Shown here: one piece after another, positions 7,363 through 15,793 of the stretch | Numbering within the stretch: the stretch's first letter is position 1 | Layout of the letters: each line of letters opens with the position of its first letter | Assembly (NCBI GenBank): GCA_002408185.1 | Contig: DHQV01000012.1 | Span: 28,631 to 54,944 of the forward strand | DNA length: 26,314 nucleotides | Origin: Deltaproteobacteria bacterium UBA5329 | GTDB taxonomy: Bacteria; Desulfobacterota; Syntrophorhabdia; Syntrophorhabdales; Syntrophorhabdaceae | Reading direction: 5' to 3' | Translations under genes and position numbers: made by a program | The notes under the pieces: generated by a model | What the model was told of the DNA's origin: nothing | Database searches by the model: none | What the model saw: the letters and a program-made list of their open reading frames with translations, nothing else

Positions 7363-8964
7363 CTAACGCCTTACCTTATACCCTGCCTTTTCCATATCCC
7401 ATGTATCCCCTGTCACCCCTTCCTGTCTGAGCTGGTGTTTCAGGACCCTTTGCGTGGGCGTCTTTGGCAGCTCCTCCATGAAGCGCAGGTATCTCGGAAC
7501 CATAAAATACGCCATCTTTTCCGAGCAAAAGTCGATCAGGTCCTCAGCCCTCAAGGTTCTGCCAGGTTTCAGCGACAGGCAGACCATCACCTCGTCCTCC
7601 CCCATGGGAGACTTTACGGCTACCGCCGCAGACTCCATGACTGCCGGGTGGGAGTTTATCGTGGTTTCAACCTCAAAAGACGAGATATTTTCACCCCTTC
7701 TCCTCAATGCATCTTTCTTACGGTCTATGAAATAAAAATAACCGTTCTCGTCGTACCGCAGGTAATCGCCCGTGTGGAACCACAGGTCCTTCCATGCATC
7801 AACGGTCTTCTCGGGCATCTTGTAATATTCAAGCATCATGGAGTATGGTTTCGACGGACGGATTAGTAATTCTCCAGGGGTATTGGGCCCGACCTCAAAC
7901 CCGTTGTCATCCACCACCCTCAGGCTGTATCCGGGATAGATCTGCCCGCATGTACCCGGCCTGTTATTCTTCAGGGTGTTGACGAGCGGTATACCTATCT
8001 CTGTCATCCCATACCCTTCTATAAGCCTGACGCCGAACCGTTTTTGAAACGGCTCAAAGAGCTCCATGGGGGCACCCGCACCGAACATGATTCGCAGCGG
8101 GTTGTCTGCATCGTCGGGCCTGGGTTCCGCCTTGTAGAGAATTGGCACGATCCCACCTATATAATTGAATTCGGTGCAGTTAAACTTCCGCACGTCCTCC
8201 CAGAAACGGCTCGCCGAGAATTTCTCGCCCAACACCATCCTGGCGCCGCTGAGGAGCGCCGGCAAAGTGGACAACACCTGCGCATTACCGTGGAAAAGAG
8301 GCAGTACATTGTATAAACAGTCTTTCTCGCTGTATTCCACCGCCTCGCGGCAGATGTCAGCCATGTAAAGGCCATAGTTATGGGGCATAAGCGATCCCTT
8401 CGACGGACCCGTAGTTCCCGAGGTGAACATGATAATAAACGGGTCCGACCAGAAGACCTCTTCCTTTCTGTAAGAACCGTCGTTATTGATAACTTCGGCC
8501 CATTCAACGACCACCCTGTCATATCCCGGAACTTGCTTGCCCTCGCTGTTAAACACAACGATGTATTTCAGTCCGGGCACTTCGTTCAGGATAGGCTCTA
8601 TGCGGTCGAGGTACTGGCTGTCAAGCACCATCATGTTTGCATCGGACAGGTTTAGCATGTACGCAAGGAGGTCGCCCTTGTGGGCCGTGTTTACCGGGAC
8701 CTCCACCGCCCCGAGTTTCGAGATGCCGAACCAGGTGAACAGATATTCAGGGCAATTATCGAGCATGATCGATACCTTATCGCCCTTCTTGATGCCGATC
8801 TTCTGCAATCCGCAGGCGACACGGTCTGCCGCCTGATTCACGTCTGCAAAGCTATACTCCTGGTCCTTAAAGTACAGGAACGTCCTGCTCCCGTCTTTTG
8901 CTGCCCGGCTTTCAAGGACCGCATGTATCACCCTCTCGCGGGTGGGATTATTGTTGTTGCCCAT
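7363..8964 (-). CDS. ATP-dependent (AMP-forming) acyl-CoA ligase, probably for a beta-keto acid
   Basis: This 533-residue enzyme of the ANL superfamily carries the AMP-binding loop TSGTTGPSKG at residues 181-190, the GYGMTEIG motif, the TGDYLRYDENGYFYFIDRKKD hinge segment split by the Asp-Arg-Lys turn, GENISSFEVE, and a C-terminal catalytic lysine region in PKTPTQRVLKHQLR. Overall it is like CaiC-type ligases. Position directly after the carboxylase subunits mirrors the benzoylacetate-CoA ligase gene (bal) after apcABCDE in Aromatoleum. It is predicted to activate the carboxylation product (acetoacetate or an aroylacetate) to the CoA ester for the thiolase. The ATG at 8964 is preceded by GAGGAGG. 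Substrate is inferred from context only. Confidence 0.9.
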   Translation of the reverse strand: MGNNNNPTRERVIHAVLESRAAKDGSRTFLYFKDQEYSFADVNQAADRVACGLQKIGIKKGDKVSIMLDNCPEYLFTWFGISKLGAVEVPVNTAHKGDLLAYMLNLSDANMMVLDSQYLDRIEPILNEVPGLKYIVVFNSEGKQVPGYDRVVVEWAEVINNDGSYRKEEVFWSDPFIIMFTSGTTGPSKGSLMPHNYGLYMADICREAVEYSEKDCLYNVLPLFHGNAQVLSTLPALLSGARMVLGEKFSASRFWEDVRKFNCTEFNYIGGIVPILYKAEPRPDDADNPLRIMFGAGAPMELFEPFQKRFGVRLIEGYGMTEIGIPLVNTLKNNRPGTCGQIYPGYSLRVVDDNGFEVGPNTPGELLIRPSKPYSMMLEYYKMPEKTVDAWKDLWFHTGDYLRYDENGYFYFIDRKKDALRRRGENISSFEVETTINSHPAVMESAAVAVKSPMGEDEVMVCLSLKPGRTLRAEDLIDFCSEKMAYFMVPRYLRFMEELPKTPTQRVLKHQLRQEGVTGDTWDMEKAGYKVRR

Positions 8965-8998
8965 TTCATACCTCCTCTTTCAGGCTGAAAAAGCCTCC

Positions 8999-11053
8999 TT
9001 AAGCCTTACCAAGGCCCGCGGAAGGATTTGGATAGGTCCCGTAATATTTCAATATCTCTGCCGGAAGACTTTTCTTCAACCATTCACTCTCAAACTGGTC
9101 GTACGAAACTGACAATTTGAGCCTGCTCGCCCTTTCCTCGTCCCTCAGCCTGTTTGTCTCCTCCGTGTTCACTCTCAAGGTCGTTTCATCATAGGCTACC
9201 TTGTAGACATTCCGTGCCTGCCATGGCGTTGCGCGGCCAAGTTTGACATCTTGAACTTCAGACTCCGGGTCCCTTTCAAGGACATCGCCGTATCCCGCCC
9301 CCCCGCCGCCCGAGACAAATATGACGTCACCCTCCGAATAAGGCCCTACGGATGTCGTGATCTGTGTTACAATCTTGTTCCCCTCAAGCGGTTTATCGTT
9401 AAAAAGCTCCATGAGGTTTGTGGGAATATCCGGGCTGCTCTGGGCCTGCAATTCTTTCAGGTTCGGCTGCCGTATGGCAAGGACCGATGAGGTTGCCGCC
9501 GCATAACCCCCGAAGACGCCCATGCTTGCCGGAAATTTGGAACCATAGCCCTGGCATCCCATGAACAGCCACGGCACTCCATGCACTTCAAGGCCGAAAC
9601 CCATGCCGTTGCCGCCCCTGAATTTACCCAGGCCGTGGTTTTGGAAAAAATTGCGGAAAACATAAAGGAACGGCCTGTCGGATTCCGTTATCTCGACGTC
9701 GCTGCAATCACTCATTGTTGCAAAGTACGAGCCTCCGACGTCCACACCGTCCATGTCCGGCCGTGCGCCACATCCGGTGGCGTTCATCTCAGCCGAGATG
9801 TCGGCGATCGGTTCGCCCCACTGGTTAAACCCGCCGTAGTATGGGAAACCAAAACCATGATACCAGGATGCTACGGCCCTCATCCTGTCGGACGAATACG
9901 TCATCCGCGCCCCGATCTGGAAGATCCCGTGCGAATATGCTACCTGTGTAAAAGGCGCGAGCGCTGTCGGCACCTCTCCCGAGGCGTTGACAAAGGCGTT
10001 CTCGGGAAACTCCCATTCAAGGATTTCCAGAAGGGCATTGTTGGCAGGCAAGTCGTAAAAGAACCACCCGCAGAAATAGACCATTGTAAGGCCGATGATC
10101 CCCTGGAAGAACGTATTCAGGGGTTTATCGGCGATCATGGGCGATGTATCGTGGAGTTTTAGCTTTATTTTGTCACCCTTTTTCTCCATTTCGATGTTTA
10201 TCTTGATGAGTGCGGGCTCGGAGCCGACGGTGTCCATAAACACGGGCTGCCTGAATGTGCCGTCGGGAAGCTCGGCGACCTTTTTTCTGGCCGCTTCAGC
10301 CGTATCCACGAGTATCTTGCGCAGGGCGCCCACAAAGAAGCTCACGCCTTTCTTCTCCACAAAATCGATTATCCTGCGCTGACTGATCCGGCACGCGGCA
10401 AGGCGGGCCTTGATATCGAGTATCAGTGTCCGCGGGTCCCGGACCATGTGCGCGAACATATTGAGGACGTCTTCGCGAATATTATAATTTTCGCCTATTT
10501 TCATAGGGGGAACGAGGAGGCCTTCATCATATCTTGACCTCGCGCTCATAGGTGTTCCGCCGGGCTCTGTCGAACCGTTCTCTCCTGAGTGCACAACGGC
10601 CCCGGTAAAGCATATGAGCTTGCCCTTATAGAACACAGGTACCGCGAGGCCCATATCTCCGCCGTGGACGCCGCAGTAAAACGGGTCGTTGAAGAAAAAG
10701 GAATCGCCTTCCTTTACGCCGACGGAGGGGTTGTTGACCCAATGCTTCACGATATACTTCATCGGAATCTGTCCGAGGGTGGCATGGAACCATATACCGG
10801 TTGCGCAGACGGCGAGGTCCCCCTGGGCCGTATAGATGCCGAAAGCAACGTCGCCCCAGCGCATGCCGGTGCTTGCCCCCAGCTTCATCGTCGTTTCCTT
10901 TCCTTCCTGGCCGATCATGTTCATCTTATGGTTGAATATCTCATAGTCCACAGGGTCCATATTCTTCATTGCCTCGGCTTCCTCGCCGGTAATAGGTTCG
11001 GGCCTCATGCGCTGGACCACCTCGTAATCTCTGGCAAACAACATGTTTTTCAT
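8999..11053 (-). CDS. Ketone carboxylase HyuB-like subunit (acetone/acetophenone carboxylase type)
   Basis: This 684-residue protein belongs to the hydantoinase B/oxoprolinase family. Typical stretches are HKMNMIGQEGKETTMKLGAS near the N-terminus, FFFNDPFYCGVHGGDMGLAVPVF, GAVVHSGENGSTEPGG, MRDPRTLILDIKARLAACR-like sequence, and FVSGGGGAGYGDVLERDPE near the C-terminus. HyuB subunits of acetone and acetophenone carboxylase are thought to join the activated enol to the carboxyl-phosphate. The ATG at 11053 is chosen because AAGGGAGG precedes it and the HyuA stop is only 10 bp upstream; a longer frame from 11086 would overlap that gene. Length is shorter than the roughly 770-residue acetone carboxylase subunit and nearer to the Apc subunit. 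Family is certain; substrate is not. Confidence 0.9.
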   Translation of the reverse strand: MKNMLFARDYEVVQRMRPEPITGEEAEAMKNMDPVDYEIFNHKMNMIGQEGKETTMKLGASTGMRWGDVAFGIYTAQGDLAVCATGIWFHATLGQIPMKYIVKHWVNNPSVGVKEGDSFFFNDPFYCGVHGGDMGLAVPVFYKGKLICFTGAVVHSGENGSTEPGGTPMSARSRYDEGLLVPPMKIGENYNIREDVLNMFAHMVRDPRTLILDIKARLAACRISQRRIIDFVEKKGVSFFVGALRKILVDTAEAARKKVAELPDGTFRQPVFMDTVGSEPALIKINIEMEKKGDKIKLKLHDTSPMIADKPLNTFFQGIIGLTMVYFCGWFFYDLPANNALLEILEWEFPENAFVNASGEVPTALAPFTQVAYSHGIFQIGARMTYSSDRMRAVASWYHGFGFPYYGGFNQWGEPIADISAEMNATGCGARPDMDGVDVGGSYFATMSDCSDVEITESDRPFLYVFRNFFQNHGLGKFRGGNGMGFGLEVHGVPWLFMGCQGYGSKFPASMGVFGGYAAATSSVLAIRQPNLKELQAQSSPDIPTNLMELFNDKPLEGNKIVTQITTSVGPYSEGDVIFVSGGGGAGYGDVLERDPESEVQDVKLGRATPWQARNVYKVAYDETTLRVNTEETNRLRDEERASRLKLSVSYDQFESEWLKKSLPAEILKYYGTYPNPSAGLGKA

Positions 11054-11063
11054 ATGTCCTCCC

Positions 11064-13223
11064 TTATAGGCCCGGGGTTGACCCATTGACCTGTTTCAGA
11101 ATCCCATGCCTGTACTTGTCCATAGCAAACTTCCACCCCGGATTTATCACGCAGGTGGTATCCTCGGCTTCGATAATTGCCGGGCCGTTGACAATATTCC
11201 CAGGTAAAAGGGATTCATACTGGTAGATGTTGGTATCCACCATGCCGTCACACCCCACAAAGAACACCGGGCGTACGTCTTTGAGTGCGGTCTCGGGCGG
11301 TCTTTCCCCGGCCAGCGGTTCAGCCGGTATGTCCACGTGCCTGGACAGCACAATTGCCTTGAGGAAAAAATTCTCCACATTTATGCCGCCTTGGGGAAAT
11401 TTTGCTTCGGGTGTGTAGATCTGCGCATAGGTATCTTCGAACTTCTTGCATATGTCCATGACATCCTGGGCCGAATGGATCTCGACGTGCGGAGATTCTA
11501 TCTTTGTATAGTTGTACTGCATCCCGTAGCGCATCTCCAGTTCGAGTACAAATATGACGTCCGCCTCATTGTGCCCTTCCATCTTGAGGTCCCTCAATGC
11601 GAGTTCCCTGAGCTCCGCAACAAGGCTGTTAAAAGTTTCATAGTCATCGGTATATGACTGGTTAGCGTACTGGAACAGCTTGATCGCCCGTGTCCGGTCA
11701 AAGACCTGCATAACGTCCACCGTCGATGCACCAAATGCACCGAAAACAGATGAAAAAGGCGACATTATGACCTCTTTCGACTCGAGGTACGGTGCGATAT
11801 CGAGCGCGTGGGATGCGCCAGCGCCGCCGCACGCGAGGAGCACGAATTCACGGGGGTCGTACCCCTTGAGGACCACTTCATTAAATACTTCCTGTCCCAT
11901 GCGGGCATCGATTATACGGCGTATCCTGACAGCGGCTTCAACTACGTCGATCCCGAGCGGTTTGGCTATCTTGTCGCGGATCGCCTTTTCGGCAAGTTCC
12001 TTCTTCAACTTCATCTTGCCGCCAAGATAATTGCCCGGATTTATGTAGCCCAGCACCACATCGGCATCGGTAACTGTCGGTTCTGTCCCGCCCTGATCGT
12101 AGCATGCCGGGCCTGGCATCGAACCCGCCGACCGTGGTCCGACCTCGAGCCTGTTCCCGAGGATCGTGTTGATCCATGCGATAGAGCCGCCGCCCGCGCC
12201 GATGGATTTCACTTCAATGGCGGGTATATTGGTGCGCCACCTGTCTATAACAGGTATAAAATCGTATGTCTTTATCTCGCCGTCCGTTACGACGCCGATA
12301 TCATAGGATGTTCCGCCCATGTCGGTGAATATGACGTTGTTCATCCCGTATAGCTGCCCGGTGAATTTACTGCCGTGTAAGCCGGAGACAGGCCCAGCAT
12401 TATACGTCAGAACGGCCCGGGTGCGGGTTACCTTTTTCATGCCGCCCACATTCTGCATGAGGACAAGGGGGCGTGTGTAGCCATTGTCCTTGAGCTCCCA
12501 TATGAGGCGGGTAAGCTCCTCGCCCATAACATTATGGATATACGCGTTTACGATGGTCGTGGTGAACCGGGTATATTCACCCAGTTTTGGAGAAATATTG
12601 TGTGAGAGGAAGACAGGCATGCTGCCAAGGTAATCCTCCGGATATTCCTCTTCGATTATGTCCTTCACCATTCGCTCGTGCACGGAATTGTAACAGGACC
12701 ACAGAAGGCCCACTACATAACCCATTGCACCTTTTTCAACAAGGTACTGAAGTTTTTCTAGCACGTCTTCCTTGCGAAGCGGCTCTATTACCTTCCCCGA
12801 GGAGTCGATGCGCTCCCTTAAGCCCACGATCATGTCCCTCGGTATAAGTGGTTTCGGCTTTGCGATCCTGGCAAGGTCTTTGTTTTCATTGATCGAGACA
12901 CCGTCTGCCCATGACCTGCCGCGGCCTATAGCGATGGTGTCCTCGAAACCGGCCGTTGTGATGAAGGCAAGTTTTGGCCCGGTCCTTTCAATGAGGGCGT
13001 TTGTTCCTATCGTCGTGCAATAATGGATCGCGTCGCACTCTGTAAGGAACTTGCGAAGCGGAACCTTAAAGCCTTTTGCCAAATCTTTGAGGCCCCGTAA
13101 AAACCCTACGGAAAGGTCGTAATGGGTCGTCGGGGACTTGGTCGTTATCACTTCAACGCTGTTCTTTGCTGCAAAGAAATCGGTAAAGGTCCCACCGATA
13201 TCAACATCTACCGTGTATCCCAT
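11064..13223 (-). CDS. Ketone carboxylase HyuA-like subunit 2 (ATP-binding)
   Basis: This 719-residue hydantoinase A/oxoprolinase-family protein has ASKHA-type ATP-binding signatures: DIGGTFTD at residues 8-15, a second TDMGGTSYDIG phosphate motif in the middle, GAGGGSIAW, and CGGAGASHA further on. The family signature ESLLPGNIVNGPAIIEAEDTT (broken by variable sites) sits near the C-terminus. In acetone and acetophenone carboxylases such subunits phosphorylate bicarbonate and/or the enolised ketone. The ATG at 13223 follows AAGGAGG. It is the second of two HyuA-type genes in the operon, separated from the first by the small zinc-ribbon gene. That arrangement resembles apc gene clusters rather than acxABC. 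Confidence 0.9.
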   Translation of the reverse strand: MGYTVDVDIGGTFTDFFAAKNSVEVITTKSPTTHYDLSVGFLRGLKDLAKGFKVPLRKFLTECDAIHYCTTIGTNALIERTGPKLAFITTAGFEDTIAIGRGRSWADGVSINENKDLARIAKPKPLIPRDMIVGLRERIDSSGKVIEPLRKEDVLEKLQYLVEKGAMGYVVGLLWSCYNSVHERMVKDIIEEEYPEDYLGSMPVFLSHNISPKLGEYTRFTTTIVNAYIHNVMGEELTRLIWELKDNGYTRPLVLMQNVGGMKKVTRTRAVLTYNAGPVSGLHGSKFTGQLYGMNNVIFTDMGGTSYDIGVVTDGEIKTYDFIPVIDRWRTNIPAIEVKSIGAGGGSIAWINTILGNRLEVGPRSAGSMPGPACYDQGGTEPTVTDADVVLGYINPGNYLGGKMKLKKELAEKAIRDKIAKPLGIDVVEAAVRIRRIIDARMGQEVFNEVVLKGYDPREFVLLACGGAGASHALDIAPYLESKEVIMSPFSSVFGAFGASTVDVMQVFDRTRAIKLFQYANQSYTDDYETFNSLVAELRELALRDLKMEGHNEADVIFVLELEMRYGMQYNYTKIESPHVEIHSAQDVMDICKKFEDTYAQIYTPEAKFPQGGINVENFFLKAIVLSRHVDIPAEPLAGERPPETALKDVRPVFFVGCDGMVDTNIYQYESLLPGNIVNGPAIIEAEDTTCVINPGWKFAMDKYRHGILKQVNGSTPGL

Positions 13224-13233
13224 GTCCGCCTCC

Positions 13234-13593
13234 TTATATAGTGCCCAGATCGCTGGGTTTGGATTTTGCTTTAAAGCGTTCTTTCATGACGTCTATATCA
13301 AGCTCGATATCATGTGTAATAGGGTGGCCGGGAGTCAGGTACTGATTCTCGATCATGAAACCACACTGGGGGCAATAAAATTCAATTATCCTGCACCATT
13401 CCGGGTCAGGCGCAAAGCTGAAGGGAGCATTTTCGATCAGTGGCTGGTGGATCTCGTCGGGCATTCTCTCCCTCACCCTGCATCCCTTCTTGTAATTTTC
13501 CCTGGCACCGATCAACTCAGAGCCGCACCGGGTGCAGCACCACATATCTATTTCCAGGTCCAGATCCAGGGCTTCTGTAATTCTTATCTTCAT
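13234..13593 (-). CDS. Small zinc-ribbon ketone carboxylase subunit (acetone carboxylase gamma-like)
   Basis: This 119-residue protein has two CxxC pairs, Cys20-x2-Cys23 (CCTRCGSEL) and Cys74-x2-Cys77 (FYCPQCGFMIE), which would form a zinc ribbon. The tail, with TPGHPITHDIELDID, matches the C-terminal pattern of the acetone carboxylase gamma-subunit family (Acetone_carb_G), and the size (about 13-14 kDa) is close to the 15-kDa alpha-prime subunit of acetophenone carboxylase. Its ATG overlaps the stop of the upstream HyuA gene as ATGA, so the two are translationally coupled. It lies between the two HyuA-like genes, which is the expected apc-like position. The zinc is likely structural. Confidence 0.88.
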   Translation of the reverse strand: MKIRITEALDLDLEIDMWCCTRCGSELIGARENYKKGCRVRERMPDEIHQPLIENAPFSFAPDPEWCRIIEFYCPQCGFMIENQYLTPGHPITHDIELDIDVMKERFKAKSKPSDLGTI

Positions 13594-15614
13594 AAGGGCA
13601 CCTCCTCGAAGATACCGTTGCAGTATTCATCTACTGTATATTTCCATCCCTCGCGCACCACGTATGTCGTATCCTTCGCCTGAACTACGGCCGGTCCCTT
13701 CACTACATTGCCGGGTTTCAGCAGGGAACGCTCATATATTTCCGTATCCATCATACCGGCTGCCCTGTCGAAACAGACCGGCCTCATACCTGTGCGGGCT
13801 GCCGACGAGTCCGCACTGCTGAGATCGAGTTTGATCGTTTCATAGTGAGGGATCTTTGCTGTGGCATGAACAAAAGCGGCAGGCGAAAACACTTCCTTTG
13901 CATCAGCCATGCTCGGAACCTGTTTCCTGAGCTCTTCACTGAATTTCTCCGCCCAGTTCATTCCCTTTAACACTATCCTGGCTTCCGGTGCGCTATTCCC
14001 GCGGCTTAAAAAGAACTCAACCAGGTATGATACCTCCTCATCCGTGAAGCCTTCTCCTCGCATATCCCGCCTGGCCTCTTCGTGCATATCCTCCAGGGTT
14101 TTCTGTATGCCATTGGAGGACACACTGCCATTTTTCTTCAGCCATTGACCGACCCGTCGTGAATAGATATGCCAGACATCCATACTAGAGAGGGAGTTGG
14201 CCGAGAACACCGAGGCGAACTGAGGAGCGATGATCTTTTTTATCCCCGCATAGGATGCAATACCGCAGCAGTGTGCAGAACCGGCACCGCCATATATCAC
14301 CATTACGGGGTCAAAATTGGACCCGCTGTTGTCTTTTATGTTTTTGAGCTCCTCTCCCGCATACATGTCTACCTTGTCCCGTATCGCCAGAGCTGCCTCG
14401 AGAACACTGATCTTCAGCTCCGAGGCAACCCTCGTCTCTATTGCCTGAGAGGCCTTTTCCCTATCGAGCTTCATTTTTCCGCCCAGGTAATAGTTCGGGT
14501 CAATGTAACCGAGGACCACGTCTGCATCGGTCGTAGTGGGGTTTGTGCCGCCGAGACTGAAACACGCGGGACCTGGTAGAGCACCTGCCGATTGAGGACC
14601 TACCTGTAATTCGCCCCGCTTTACGGACGCAATGGAACCACCCCCGGCGCCAATTGCCTTTATCTCGACCATGGGCGTACTGAGCGGCAGGCCTTCTATG
14701 ACCGGTTTCAGAGTAAAGTTCGGCTGGCCGTTCTTTGCGACGCCGATATCGAACGATGTCCCGCCCATGTCCCCGGAGATCAGGTGTTTTGTCCCATAGA
14801 GCCTGCCGAGGCTTGCAACTCCCATAAGGCCGGCTGCGGGCCCCGAATTGTATGTATTTATCGATTTTGTCTTTGCCACCCTGGCTACGCCGCCTGTCGC
14901 GTGAACAATAAGGAGCGGACGGCTATAGAACCGCTTCCTCAGGTCCTCCTCCGCCTTATAAAGGAATTTGACAAGGCGGGCGTGGATATAGGCATTCACA
15001 ACCGCAGTGTTTATCCTCTCGTTGTCGCCGGGAAGGTTCGTAATATCCGAGGCTAAAAAAACAGGCACGGAGCCAAGGTAATCACGCGGGTATTCCTCCT
15101 TGATCCACTGCCGCACCTGTTTTTCGTGGGCAGGGTTGTAAGTGGAGTTCTTGAGGGAAACCACCAAGCACCTGGCCCCCTGGTCGAGGAGGTCTTGCGC
15201 AGCTCGTAGCACCTCATCCCTGTCAAGGTCATGCACTATCACTCCGTTCTTGTCCACCGCCCCCGCAAGCGCCCTGATCATCTCTCGGTACACCAAAGGG
15301 GATTCGTCGTCGTCATCCGTTACTTCGCAGACAGGATCTTCGCTATCGCTTATAAGCAGACCTATTTTCGTGCCGCTGCGCTCAATAAGAGTGTTCGTGC
15401 CAATCGTTGTCGAAAACCTTATAACACTTGTCTCCGTCAACAGGTCTTCGACGGGGACCTCAAAACGCTCTGCCCCCGCCTTGATGCATTCCAGAAAACA
15501 TACGGTAAGATCATGCGGTGTGGTAGGAACCTTGACCGTTTCGACCCTCGTGCCAGAGACAAAAAAACCGTCGGTTAAAGTCCCACCCGTGTCAATATCG
15601 ATCGTATAACTCAT
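13590..15614 (-). CDS. Ketone carboxylase HyuA-like subunit 1 (ATP-binding)
   Basis: This 674-residue hydantoinase A/oxoprolinase-family protein carries DTGGTLTD at residues 8-15, a second phosphate motif GDMGGTSFDIG at 281-291, IGAGGGSIAS at 321-330, and YGGAGSAHCCG in the C-terminal half. The tail RSLLKPGNVVKGPAVVQ repeats the family signature seen in the other HyuA protein, but the two are clearly diverged. Size (about 72 kDa) is near that of the 70-kDa alpha subunit of acetophenone carboxylase. The ATG at 15614 follows GGGGGG at good spacing and overlaps the stop of a possible 56-aa ORF. It is the first recognisable carboxylase gene downstream of the promoter/operator at 15682-15729. Confidence 0.9.
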   Translation of the reverse strand: MSYTIDIDTGGTLTDGFFVSGTRVETVKVPTTPHDLTVCFLECIKAGAERFEVPVEDLLTETSVIRFSTTIGTNTLIERSGTKIGLLISDSEDPVCEVTDDDDESPLVYREMIRALAGAVDKNGVIVHDLDRDEVLRAAQDLLDQGARCLVVSLKNSTYNPAHEKQVRQWIKEEYPRDYLGSVPVFLASDITNLPGDNERINTAVVNAYIHARLVKFLYKAEEDLRKRFYSRPLLIVHATGGVARVAKTKSINTYNSGPAAGLMGVASLGRLYGTKHLISGDMGGTSFDIGVAKNGQPNFTLKPVIEGLPLSTPMVEIKAIGAGGGSIASVKRGELQVGPQSAGALPGPACFSLGGTNPTTTDADVVLGYIDPNYYLGGKMKLDREKASQAIETRVASELKISVLEAALAIRDKVDMYAGEELKNIKDNSGSNFDPVMVIYGGAGSAHCCGIASYAGIKKIIAPQFASVFSANSLSSMDVWHIYSRRVGQWLKKNGSVSSNGIQKTLEDMHEEARRDMRGEGFTDEEVSYLVEFFLSRGNSAPEARIVLKGMNWAEKFSEELRKQVPSMADAKEVFSPAAFVHATAKIPHYETIKLDLSSADSSAARTGMRPVCFDRAAGMMDTEIYERSLLKPGNVVKGPAVVQAKDTTYVVREGWKYTVDEYCNGIFEEVPL

Positions 15615-15781
15615 TTCGACCCCCCTAAAATAGCTTTTTCTCTCGAAACTGCGCTCGGCAGATCCCCAAAATGTGCCTTGATTGATTGAGCGCTCGATAA
15701 ATTCTCCAATAAGAAAACAGCTTTGTCAATGATCTTTTTTGTTCCACCGGGAAAAAGGTGCCTTCTTTGTAATCTCTTCAT
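15611..15781 (-). CDS. Possible small ORF, 56 residues, unknown
   Basis: An uninterrupted frame opens at ATG 15781, 12 bp after the stop of the outer-membrane protein gene and behind AGGCAGGTGA, and closes at a TGA that overlaps the ATG of the HyuA gene (ATGA). The peptide starts MKRLQRRHLFPGG, is basic at the N-terminus, has an amphipathic segment (IIDKAVFLLENLSSA) and ends ILGGSK. I recognise no family. The spacing on both sides suits a translated operon gene. Against it, the frame runs across the proposed promoter and operator at 15682-15729, and its codon use is more AT-rich than its neighbours, so it may be fortuitous. Confidence 0.35.
   Translation of the reverse strand: MKRLQRRHLFPGGTKKIIDKAVFLLENLSSAQSIKAHFGDLPSAVSREKAILGGSK
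15682..15729 (-). promoter_or_regulatory. Putative promoter and GAGCGCTC-centred operator of the carboxylase operon
   Basis: On the minus strand a perfect -35 TTGACA (15729-15724), a 17-bp spacer and a -10-like GAGAAT (15706-15701) precede the HyuA gene. Immediately downstream, over the expected transcription start, lies a 20-bp imperfect palindrome (15682-15701) whose core GAGCGCTC is perfect, with TTGATT on one flank. The same element recurs at 16979-16998. Position over the start site suggests repression, probably by a TetR-family protein. Confidence 0.6.
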
Positions 15782-15793
15782 GTTCACCTGCCT

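Noticed and set aside
8964..8999. Small AGGCT/AGCCT hairpin between the HyuB and ligase genes
   Set aside because: The stem is only five bases and lies just ahead of the ligase ribosome-binding site; too weak to call an attenuator or terminator.
9251..10382. Plus-strand open frames across the HyuB gene
   Set aside because: They are antisense to a well-supported gene and show no domain or start signals.
11064..15614. The two HyuA genes as a recent tandem duplication
   Set aside because: They share family motifs but differ widely in sequence and length, and the small subunit gene lies between them. They look like distinct subunits rather than copies.
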